From positions 1 to 20,355 of the forward strand of contig CACXHG010000169.1 in NCBI GenBank assembly GCA_902767355.1: DNA of 20,355 nt, given 5' to 3'. This DNA is from an uncultured Bacteroidia bacterium (GTDB lineage: Bacteria > Bacteroidota > Bacteroidia > Bacteroidales > UBA932). Shown piece by piece: positions 7,555 to 14,805 of the stretch. A model generated the notes under the pieces. It ran no database searches, was not told the DNA's origin, and worked only from the letters and a program-made list of their open reading frames with translations. The first letter of the stretch is position 1. Each line of letters begins with the position of its first letter. Made by a program: the position numbers and the translations under genes.

Positions 7555-9405
7555 TTAATCCCAGCCATAATTCTGGAAATCGACACCTGTGATAACCTTG
7601 AGGTTGGAAACCTCGCCCTTGGGCAGGGGAGAGAGTTTGCACTGGGGCTCGTAGCCGTGGCGCTCAGCCTCGCGCAGGGGAACCCTGGTGTAGGTGGCTG
7701 CAGACCAGTCGCCGGCATAAGTGACGTCCATTGCAGAGAAGTATTTGATGCCGGGGATTTCCTCTTCTGGCTTGCAACGGCGGCGCAGGTCGTAGTAGCG
7801 GGCCTCTTCGAAGGCCAGCTCCACGCGGCGCTCGTTATAGACGCGCAGGCGGAGCGCTTCTTTGTCGCTTGCCAGCGAAGCGGGGAGGGCGGGCATGTGT
7901 ACCCTGTCCCTGATCTCGTTCACAGCTTCGATGGCATCCTGCAGGTGGCCTGCGTTCAGGGCGCACTCGGCATAGTTGAGAATCATCTCGGAGAGCTTAT
8001 ACTGCTTGGGAGCGCGGCCGCCTGCAGGGTTGTTCATAGAGCAGTTCGGCGGTATGGTCTTGCAGTAATAATATCCCGTACGGGACTGGGAAATATCTGT
8101 AGGAAGGGTGCTGCGGTAGTTGACGCCGCTGGCAGATATGTCAAGCGTGTAGGCCTTGTCCCAGGTGTAGGGCGAGCCGTGGTGCATAATGCATTCTTCG
8201 AAGCGGGGATCCCTGTTCTCGTAGGGGTGCTGCTCGTCGTACATCGTGTTCTCGGGGTTGAAGTTGGGCTGGGTGTGATACTTGTCGGCATAGGGGTTGG
8301 CCAGATCCAGCACGGGCACGCCGTCCTTGGTGTCGTAGCAGTCCACCTGCTCTTGGGTGGGACAGGTGCCACAGGCGCCGATGTTTGTATGCCGTGAACC
8401 TACCCAGTTGTTGCCAGGGCCGCCGGAAGCGCCGCCCATGGCGAAAATCGTCTCGCGGTCGGTGGGGCTTGTGCCAACCCAGCTGAGCTGGGTGTTGCAG
8501 TTGTATTCGCGGTAAGCGTTGGCGTCGCCGTAGCCATATACCTGAGGGTTGGTGCACTCGGTAAACAGTTCGTAGCCGTGGGCGCGAAGCAGCTCCAGGG
8601 CCTCTTTATTCATCTGATAGGCTTCTTCCCAATAGTCCTTGCCGTCGTTGAACAGGGGGCTTGCCAGCCACATCATCGCGGTAGCCTTGATGCACCAGGC
8701 TATGGCCTTGGTCATACGCGAGGCGACGTTGCCGGCGGTGGCCCTCCAGGGGAGGTCGTCTATGGCAAGGCCGCGGTCGCAGTCGGCGATAATCCAGCGG
8801 ATATAGTCTTCTGCCGGAACCCTGCGCAGGTTCACGTAGGATTCGTCCAATTCCGTGACATAGCGCAAGTACTCGGGATGTCCGTCTTCGGGGTCGACGC
8901 CGTCTTCGTTATAGAGGTAGAGCGGGCCGTATTCCTTGAAAAGTTCGAACATATAATATGCGCGTATCACATAGGCGTCGGCAATCATACGCCTGCGGCT
9001 GTCCTCGTTCTTGACGGGGGTTTCGGGCAGCACTATGTAGCGCAGGAAAATGTTGATGTTGCGGATGCGGTAAGGCAGGGCGGCATACAGGCCGCGTCCG
9101 CCGGGCCAGCCGGCTGTCGAAGAAAAGATGCCGTCGTAAACCCGGTGAGAGGTGCCGCCGGCTGCATCGAGAGACGACCAGCCTTCGTCTGTAAGGCACC
9201 AGAGAGGTTCTCCGCCGGAGAACACCCAACCCAGGCCGGGGATGCTGGCCAGGTTGTTGTTCAGGTAGCCTTCGACATAGTTTTCGTCTGTCCAGATATC
9301 CTCGAACACGACATCTTCGGTGTCCTGCCTTTCCAGCCAGGCGGATACTTTCTGGCACGAAGTCAGGGCCAGGGCCAAAGCCATTAAAACATATATCTTT
9401 TTCAT
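7555..9405 (-). CDS. SusD/RagB-family outer-membrane lipoprotein (first pair)
   Basis: This 616-residue surface lipoprotein has a short signal peptide ending in the lipobox LTSC (Cys 17). SusD marks are MIADAYVIRAYYMFELFKEYG at about 140-160 (shown in part: AYVIRAYYMFELFKEYG), KATAMMWLASPLF at 240-252, HPYENRDPRF at 393-402, LSEMILNYAECALNAGHLQ at 471-489, VYNERRVELAFEE at 522-534, LSPLPKGEV near 591-599 and the terminal FQNYGWD. It binds substrate outside the cell and hands it to the SusC encoded 12 bases upstream. It carries CGTCPTQEQVDCY (Cys 345, 348, 356), aligned with the same pattern in the other SusD. The two SusD proteins are clearly paralogous but have diverged strongly, so they need not bind the same ligand. 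Confidence 0.95.
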   Translation of the reverse strand: MKKIYVLMALALALTSCQKVSAWLERQDTEDVVFEDIWTDENYVEGYLNNNLASIPGLGWVFSGGEPLWCLTDEGWSSLDAAGGTSHRVYDGIFSSTAGWPGGRGLYAALPYRIRNINIFLRYIVLPETPVKNEDSRRRMIADAYVIRAYYMFELFKEYGPLYLYNEDGVDPEDGHPEYLRYVTELDESYVNLRRVPAEDYIRWIIADCDRGLAIDDLPWRATAGNVASRMTKAIAWCIKATAMMWLASPLFNDGKDYWEEAYQMNKEALELLRAHGYELFTECTNPQVYGYGDANAYREYNCNTQLSWVGTSPTDRETIFAMGGASGGPGNNWVGSRHTNIGACGTCPTQEQVDCYDTKDGVPVLDLANPYADKYHTQPNFNPENTMYDEQHPYENRDPRFEECIMHHGSPYTWDKAYTLDISASGVNYRSTLPTDISQSRTGYYYCKTIPPNCSMNNPAGGRAPKQYKLSEMILNYAECALNAGHLQDAIEAVNEIRDRVHMPALPASLASDKEALRLRVYNERRVELAFEEARYYDLRRRCKPEEEIPGIKYFSAMDVTYAGDWSAATYTRVPLREAERHGYEPQCKLSPLPKGEVSNLKVITGVDFQNYGWD

Positions 9406-9417
9406 AGCGGAATCCGT

Positions 9418-12400
9418 TTAGAATTTGACATCAAGCTGCAGGGTATAAGTCCTGATCAGAGGATATGAGAGGGAGCTGCCGCTGGTTTCGGCATCCACCG
9501 CCTTTACTCTCTGGGCGTCGATGATGAACACGTTGTTGCCGTAGAGGCTGATCATGCCGTTGGTAATGCCGAGGGCACGGAAAACCTTGTTCTGCGGCAC
9601 GGAATAGCTCAACTGGATATTCTTCAGACGCAGGAATGCGCGGTTGTTGATGAAGAAGTCGTTGGCCCTCAGGGAAGTGTTGCCGCGGGTAGAGAGGGCG
9701 GGGTAGTTCACCTTCTCGCCGTTTGCAACTCTCTCGGGCGTCCAGGCCTGCAGGTGGTAGTCGGTATAGGTACCGGCATTGCCTATCTCGGACACGCCGA
9801 AGCCCATACGATAGGCAGAAACCCTTGCCATGCCCTGGAACTGGGCGGAAAGGCTGAAGCGACGATATTGTCCGCCAATGTTGAAACCATAGGTTATATT
9901 GGGCGTGGAGCTATGCTTGATAGGCACCAGGTCGCGGTCGTCGATGCGGGTGTCGCCGTTGGCGTCCTTGTAGAGGAAGTCACCCATACGGGGGGTGCCG
10001 ATGTCATAGTGGTCGAGGGCCCAGTCAAGTTCTTCCTGGGTGTTGATGTAACCGGCTGCGTTGGGGAACTGGTCCTTATTGCTGTAGTCGATGGCAAGAC
10101 CCCAGAGCTGGCCGGGCATAAAGCCTTCGGTGCGCTTGCGGTAGGCGTAACTTTCGTCGAGCAGCACCTCATCCCAGTAGAGGATTTTGGCTTTTGCATA
10201 GGATATCTGGCCGCCGGCATTCATCCGGAAATGGCGGTTGAACTCTTTGCGCCAGTTCATCTCTACCTCGAATCCCTTATTCTCTACGCGGCCTTTATTC
10301 TGCCTGGGGACAAGCGTGGTCTTTATACCGCTCGCCACGGGCATGGAGAAGGGCACGATAAAGCGGTTGTTGCAGTTCTCGAAAAAGACATCGACCTTAC
10401 CTGAGAAATTCTTGAGGAATTTGAAGTCAACGGCATAATTCTGCTTGAGCACGGTCTCCCAGGACAGAGCCGGGTTACCGGTCTTGATAACCTCAAGCCC
10501 TCGGCCGCTGAACAGCGAGCCTGCAGCACCGCCGGCATTGGTGTTTACTACTGTCAAGTATAGGAAGCGCTCTGCAAATGTGTCGTTGCCGACCTGGCCG
10601 ACTGAGGCGCGGAACTTGAGTTCGTCCAGCCAGTGGACATCCTTCATCCAGTCTTCGTTGGTCACCACCCAGCCGGCCGAGACTGCAGGGAAGAAACCGA
10701 AACGGGTGTCGGGATGGAACTGCTCGCTGCCGTTGTAGCCGGCGTCGAACTCTGCCAGATAACGGGTCTTGTAGTTCCACTGGAGACGGCCCGAGAGGCT
10801 GGCGTACTTATGAGGGAGAGAACCGTCAAAGGCATTGAGCTTATTCATGGCGCTGTTCATGGATACTTCCCCCTGAGCAAAAACCATTGCGTTCAGGGCG
10901 TGGTCGCCGAACTGCTGGTCGTAGTTGAGACGGAGGTGCATAAGCAGCATCTGGTTGCCTGTCACGCCGCGCTCACCGATGCGGAAGGTCTCGTTGGAGT
11001 TCCGCACGGTGGCGATATAGTAGGATTTCTCGCCGGGATTGCGGGCCTGATAGTAAGAATATGCGTCGTAACCCTGCAGGTAGCCGCTCTGGCCGGATGC
11101 TGCAAAGTCGTTGTAGGCAACGTTGGCAGAAGCAGTCAAGCCTTTAATAAGCTTGCTGAAATCGTAGGTTACAGTGGCCTGCGACAGCAGGGAGAAGCTG
11201 GTGTTCACATAGTAACCGGAGCGGTTCACAATGGCCCAGGCAGAGGTGGAAGAGGAGTTCTGCCTTGCCACAACCACTCCTGCGGGAACCTCGTTGCCCT
11301 CGGAGTCGAGATAGCCGGCCACAGTAAGGGGGCCGGGGTTGGTGGGCGGAGTCTCCATCGCGGTGTCGAACACACCGGTACCGCCTGCGGGCTGGTTGGT
11401 GCGCTGATAGTAGATGGACATGGTCAGGGACACCATCAGCCGCTCGTTGAGGTTGAAGTCAAAGTTGTTGCGGATGGTGTAGCGCAGCATATTGAACTGG
11501 GCGTTGTAGCCCAGGGCTTTTCTGGGAAGGATTTTGGTATTACCGTCCTGGTAGATGATGTTGGCGCTGGAGAAATAGCGGGTCTTCTTGCTACCGCCGG
11601 AGATATTTACGTTGACGCGCTCCATCGGGGCGAACTTGGCGATAGCCTCGCGGTACATATCGCGGTTGGGGAAGAAGGGGTCGCCGCTCTGCTCGCGGAA
11701 CTTGGCTACCTGGTAGTCAGTGAATTCCGGACCCTGGCCGTCGTTGGCGCGGGCCGTGTTTCGCAGGGCCGCGTGTTCCCAGGAGTTGACCCTTGTCCAG
11801 GGGAAGTGCAGCGAAGTGACGCTGGTGGTCACCTGTGCGTCCAGCACCGTCTTTCCGGCGTCGCCGCGGCGGGTGGTGATCAGGATCACGCCGTTGGCAC
11901 CACGGGTACCGAAGATGGCTGTGGAGGAGGCGTCCTTGAGGATGGTGACGCTGGCAACCTCGTTTACGTCCATCATGCCCAGCTTATCGGCAAGGCCGTC
12001 GTGGGGGACACCGTCGATGAGTACCAGAGGTGTACCTCCGGAAGACGACGTGCCCTGGCCGCGCAGGTACACGGTCACATCGTCACGTCCGGGCTGACCG
12101 CTCTCCTGAATGGTGGTCAGACCGGCCACACGTCCGGCAAGGGAGCTGGCGAAGTTGGGGACCTGGGTCTCGATGAGCTCCTCGTGGCCGACGGTCTCGA
12201 TGGCACCGGTCACGGTGACCTTCTTCTGGTGGCCGTAAGCCACAACCACGGATTCATCAATCTTCTGCTTGTCCTCTTCCAGAAAAACCTGGAGCTTGGC
12301 CTTGCTTCCGACGGATACCTTCTTGGTGATGTACCCCACGAAAGATACCTCGAGGACTGCATTGGAGGGGACTTTTGAAAGAACAATAACACCGTCGGCA

Positions 12401-12591
12401 TCGGTAGCGCCACCAATGGTATGGCCCACTACCACAACGTTGGCTCCGGGAACCGGACCCTGACGGTCCACGACGGTAACGGTGATTGTACGGCCCTGAA
12501 GATTATTTTCGGCCTTGGCCGGCAGGCAGCATAAACCCGTCAGCAATAAGGCGATAATCATCAAAACCGCACGCAGCGATGATAATTTCAT
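9418..12591 (-). CDS. SusC/RagA-family TonB-dependent outer-membrane receptor (first pair)
   Basis: This 1057-residue SusC-type importer is the first gene of the four-gene operon. The signal peptide ends near AKA (residue 27). A carboxypeptidase-regulatory-like domain covers about 35-105 (DRQGPVPGANVVVVG, then SFVGYITKKV). A normal SusC TonB box, DESVVVAYGHQKK, lies at 112-124, followed by the plug at about 125-245 (YLRGQGTSSSGGTPLVLIDG, VASVTILKDASSTAIFGTRG, ANGVILITTRRG) and a long beta-barrel ending LQLDVKF with C-terminal Phe. All hallmarks of a working receptor are present, in contrast to the divergent TonB box of the second SusC. It is preceded by a predicted promoter at 12651-12685. 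The class is known for glycan or peptide import; no neighbouring enzyme tells which applies. Confidence 0.96.
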   Translation of the reverse strand: MKLSSLRAVLMIIALLLTGLCCLPAKAENNLQGRTITVTVVDRQGPVPGANVVVVGHTIGGATDADGVIVLSKVPSNAVLEVSFVGYITKKVSVGSKAKLQVFLEEDKQKIDESVVVAYGHQKKVTVTGAIETVGHEELIETQVPNFASSLAGRVAGLTTIQESGQPGRDDVTVYLRGQGTSSSGGTPLVLIDGVPHDGLADKLGMMDVNEVASVTILKDASSTAIFGTRGANGVILITTRRGDAGKTVLDAQVTTSVTSLHFPWTRVNSWEHAALRNTARANDGQGPEFTDYQVAKFREQSGDPFFPNRDMYREAIAKFAPMERVNVNISGGSKKTRYFSSANIIYQDGNTKILPRKALGYNAQFNMLRYTIRNNFDFNLNERLMVSLTMSIYYQRTNQPAGGTGVFDTAMETPPTNPGPLTVAGYLDSEGNEVPAGVVVARQNSSSTSAWAIVNRSGYYVNTSFSLLSQATVTYDFSKLIKGLTASANVAYNDFAASGQSGYLQGYDAYSYYQARNPGEKSYYIATVRNSNETFRIGERGVTGNQMLLMHLRLNYDQQFGDHALNAMVFAQGEVSMNSAMNKLNAFDGSLPHKYASLSGRLQWNYKTRYLAEFDAGYNGSEQFHPDTRFGFFPAVSAGWVVTNEDWMKDVHWLDELKFRASVGQVGNDTFAERFLYLTVVNTNAGGAAGSLFSGRGLEVIKTGNPALSWETVLKQNYAVDFKFLKNFSGKVDVFFENCNNRFIVPFSMPVASGIKTTLVPRQNKGRVENKGFEVEMNWRKEFNRHFRMNAGGQISYAKAKILYWDEVLLDESYAYRKRTEGFMPGQLWGLAIDYSNKDQFPNAAGYINTQEELDWALDHYDIGTPRMGDFLYKDANGDTRIDDRDLVPIKHSSTPNITYGFNIGGQYRRFSLSAQFQGMARVSAYRMGFGVSEIGNAGTYTDYHLQAWTPERVANGEKVNYPALSTRGNTSLRANDFFINNRAFLRLKNIQLSYSVPQNKVFRALGITNGMISLYGNNVFIIDAQRVKAVDAETSGSSLSYPLIRTYTLQLDVKF

Positions 12592-12621
12592 ATTGTTTTT
12601 CTCTTAAATATTCTCCGGACA

Positions 12622-12639
12622 CGCGCCCGAAAGGACGCG
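12622..12639 (-). promoter_or_regulatory. Hairpin in the 5' leader of the susCD operon
   Basis: On the minus strand CGCGTCC (12639-12633) pairs with GGGCGCG (12628-12622) around a TTTC loop, giving seven pairs including one G-T. It lies between the predicted promoter and the first ATG, near the expected 5' end of the mRNA. No T-run follows, so it is not a terminator. A role in mRNA stability or translation control is a guess. Confidence 0.4.
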
Positions 12640-12650
12640 CCTATTCCCGA

Positions 12651-12685
12651 CAAAGTTAAGAGATATTCACAATAAATGAAACAAT
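12651..12685 (-). promoter_or_regulatory. Predicted promoter of the susC-susD-susC-susD operon
   Basis: On the minus strand TAACTTTG at 12658-12651 is an exact TAnnTTTG -7 box. ATTG at 12685-12682 starts 27 bases upstream, matching the -33 spacing. The leader to the ATG at 12591 would be about 50-55 bases. The 111-base gap between asd and susC holds this promoter, the leader hairpin at 12622-12639 and no convincing terminator for asd. Confidence 0.65.
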
Positions 12686-12702
12686 TCGAAAGAAAAATTG
12701 CT

Positions 12703-13713
12703 TTACAGTATGTGTTTTGCGAGATATTGGGCGATGTGCACGGCATTGGTTGCGGCACCTATGCGGAGGTTGTCGGCGACCACCCACATGTTAAGACAGT
12801 TCGGGGCGGAGAAGTCGCGGCGCAGGCGGCCGACATACACCTCGTTGTGGCCGAAGGCGTCCAGGGGCATGGGGTAAACATTGTTGGCCGGGTCGTCGCA
12901 CAGCACGCAGCCGGGGGCTTTCCCGTCGCGGAAAACGGCCTTGACGTCGTCCAGGTCATAGTCTTTTTCAAACTCCACGTTCACGGCTTCGCTGTGGCCG
13001 CCGGTAACCGGAACGCGCACGGTGGTGGCGGTGACCTTGATGCTCTCGTCGCCGAAAATCTTGACCGTCTCGTTGGTCATCTTCATCTCCTCCTTGGTGT
13101 AGCCGTTGTCCAGGAACACGTCGATGTGGGGGATGACGTTGCGATCTATCTGGTGAGGGTAGGCATTGGGCAGGTTCTGCGCATCTTTGTCGCCGCGCTC
13201 GCGCAGCATCTGGTGGATGCCCTTCATGCCGCTGCCGGTCACGCTCTGGTAGGTAGAAACCACCACCCTCTTGATTTTGTAGAGCTTATGCAGGGGAGCC
13301 AGCGCCAGCACCATCTGAATGGTGGAGCAGTTGGGGTTGGCGATAATCATATCGTCTTTTGTCAGCACGCTGCCGTTGATTTCGGGCACCACCAGCTTTT
13401 TGGTGGGGTCCATGCGCCACTGCGAGGAATTGTCCACCACGCGGCAGCCCACGGCTGCAAACTTGGGCGCCCATTCTGCGGAGACGCTGCCTCCGGCAGA
13501 GAAGATGGCGATATCCGGCTTGGCAGCCACGCCGTCGGCCAGGGACACGACGGTCCATTTTCGGCCCCCGAACTGGACCTGTTTACCCACGCTGCGCTCG
13601 CTGGCACAAGGGATAAGTTCACTTACGGGGAAGTTCTCTTCGCCAAGAACTTCGATCATTTTACTGCCTACAAGGCCGGTAGCGCCGACAACGGCAACCC
13701 TGAATGTTTTCAT
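12703..13713 (-). CDS. asd: Aspartate-semialdehyde dehydrogenase
   Basis: This 336-residue enzyme reduces beta-aspartyl phosphate to aspartate semialdehyde with NADPH in the cytoplasm, the branch point toward lysine/diaminopimelate, homoserine, methionine and threonine. Visible marks are the Rossmann loop GATGLVG (10-16), the phosphate-binding region VVDNSSQWRM (92-101), the catalytic Cys129 in ANPNCSTIQ, Gln156 in STYQSVTGSG, and the substrate/catalytic segment RVPVTGGHS with Arg233 and His240. Length is normal for the bacterial type. Its ATG overlaps the metX stop as ATGA, so it is the second gene of a metX-asd operon and probably translationally coupled. No strong terminator follows before the susC promoter, so some read-through into the susCD operon is possible. 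Confidence 0.97.
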   Translation of the reverse strand: MKTFRVAVVGATGLVGSKMIEVLGEENFPVSELIPCASERSVGKQVQFGGRKWTVVSLADGVAAKPDIAIFSAGGSVSAEWAPKFAAVGCRVVDNSSQWRMDPTKKLVVPEINGSVLTKDDMIIANPNCSTIQMVLALAPLHKLYKIKRVVVSTYQSVTGSGMKGIHQMLRERGDKDAQNLPNAYPHQIDRNVIPHIDVFLDNGYTKEEMKMTNETVKIFGDESIKVTATTVRVPVTGGHSEAVNVEFEKDYDLDDVKAVFRDGKAPGCVLCDDPANNVYPMPLDAFGHNEVYVGRLRRDFSAPNCLNMWVVADNLRIGAATNAVHIAQYLAKHIL

Positions 13714-14723
13714 TTTCTAAAAAGATCAAAATGTTTGTTGATACAGTCTGATATCTGCTGCCACTCCAGCAAAAAGCCGTCGTGGCCGAAATTGGACGTT
13801 ATTACCTCCAGCGCAGCGTTCGGGATGGCCTCTGCCATGCGCCGGCTCTCGCTCACCGGGAAGAGGATGTCGCTGTCTATGGCGATGCAGAGGGTCTTGG
13901 CCGTGATGCCGCCCAGAGCTTTCTCCACGCCCCCGCGCTGGCGGCCCACATTGTGGGTATCCACACCCAGCGTCAGGTTGTAATAAGAGTAGGCGTCAAA
14001 ACGGCGGCAGAGCTTCTGCCCCTGATACTGCTGGTAGGTCACGGCCCGGTTGGCCAGCACAAAGTCCGGATTGGTCTCTGCCTGGGTGCGGCCGTAGCCC
14101 TCGTAGTTGCGGTAGGTTATAAGGGCCATGCTGCGCGCTGCCGCCAGCCCTGCCAGCCCGCCGCGCTCGTCCTTGGCCTGGTCAAACGTGGGGTCGGCCT
14201 TGATGGCCATGCGCTGCGCTTCCAGGGTGGCGGTGCACCAGGGGCTCACGATGGCGCTGGTGGCAATCAGGCATAGGTTTTTGATGCGCTGCGGATATCC
14301 GGTGGCCCACTCCACGCTCTGGAAACCGCCGTTGCTGCCGCCCACCAGAAAGTCTATCTGCTCTATGCCCAGATGCTCGCGCAGCAGCTCGTGGGCGTGA
14401 GTCAGGTCGCGTATGGTTATCAGGGGGAAGTTGTGCAGCGGCGCCTTGGGGTAGGTCGTGGGGCCGGTGGTGCCATAGCAGCTGCCCAGAATGTTGGCGC
14501 ACACGATGTAATATTTGTCGGTGTCGAACAGCAGCCCGGGGCCTACGAGGGTGTCCCACCACTCGGCCGGGTTGGAGTTGGCCGTCAGGGCGTGGCATAT
14601 CCACACTACGGGCCGCTTGCCGCGCTCGGGACAGGAGGTGTGGTAACAAATCGAAACCCCGTCCAGCACGGCCCCGGATTCCAGGGCAAAAGGCCCGTCG
14701 TATGTGTAAATATGTCGCAACAT
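13710..14723 (-). CDS. metX: Homoserine O-acetyltransferase (MetX type)
   Basis: This 337-residue alpha/beta-hydrolase transfers an acyl group (acetyl in most of the family) from CoA to homoserine, the committed step to methionine. Marks are HALTANSNPAEWWD (44-57), the nucleophile Ser130 in VGGSNGGFQ, Asp285 in DSDILFP and His314 in FGHDGFL, completing the Ser-Asp-His triad. The elbow normally reads GGSMGG, so Asn131 is a departure. I chose the ATG at 14721-14723 (MLRHIYTYDG): an earlier in-frame ATG at 14774 would add 17 atypical residues and lies inside a terminator. Some MetX proteins use succinyl-CoA, which cannot be settled here. It forms an operon with asd, and both feed methionine synthesis. 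Confidence 0.95.
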   Translation of the reverse strand: MLRHIYTYDGPFALESGAVLDGVSICYHTSCPERGKRPVVWICHALTANSNPAEWWDTLVGPGLLFDTDKYYIVCANILGSCYGTTGPTTYPKAPLHNFPLITIRDLTHAHELLREHLGIEQIDFLVGGSNGGFQSVEWATGYPQRIKNLCLIATSAIVSPWCTATLEAQRMAIKADPTFDQAKDERGGLAGLAAARSMALITYRNYEGYGRTQAETNPDFVLANRAVTYQQYQGQKLCRRFDAYSYYNLTLGVDTHNVGRQRGGVEKALGGITAKTLCIAIDSDILFPVSESRRMAEAIPNAALEVITSNFGHDGFLLEWQQISDCINKHFDLFRK

Positions 14724-14729
14724 CGGCCG

Positions 14730-14737
14730 CAAAGGTA
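14730..14737 (-). promoter_or_regulatory. Predicted -7 box of the metX-asd operon, giving a very short leader
   Basis: TACCTTTG on the minus strand (14737-14730) is an exact TAnnTTTG match. The metX ATG begins only six bases after it, so the transcript should have almost no 5' leader. A TTTG at 14756-14753 lies upstream, but with a spacing (about 19 bases start to start) shorter than the usual 25-27, so the -33 element is uncertain. Confidence 0.55.
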
Positions 14738-14754
14738 TCTTTATTTTTGTAACA

Positions 14755-14788
14755 AAAAAAGGCCGACCAGGCAAAGTCGACCTTTTTT
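14755..14788 (-). terminator. Terminator after the OmpA/TPR-like lipoprotein gene
   Basis: AAAAAAGGCCGAC and GTCGACCTTTTTT pair with one mismatch around an 8-base loop. Runs of A and T flank both sides, so it could act in both directions. It lies 17 bases after the stop of the minus-strand lipoprotein gene and upstream of the metX promoter box, separating the two units. Confidence 0.82.
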
Positions 14789-14805
14789 GCTTATAATTTT
14801 AAACT

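Noticed and set aside
10633..12378. 581-codon open frame on the + strand opposite susC
   Set aside because: The minus-strand frame is a clear SusC; this one is a compositional shadow with no family motifs. The same holds for the + frames at 4549-5841, 6370-7341, 7657-8397 and 8578-9387.
12681..12700. CAATT/AATTG inverted repeat after asd as a terminator
   Set aside because: Only five AT-rich pairs and no good T-run; too weak to call.
12676..13983. 435-codon + strand frame across asd and part of metX
   Set aside because: It covers two well-supported minus-strand enzymes and shows no conserved motif.
14724..14774. Upstream ATG extending MetX by 17 residues
   Set aside because: The extension would read through the terminator hairpin and the promoter box, and it is not MetX-like.
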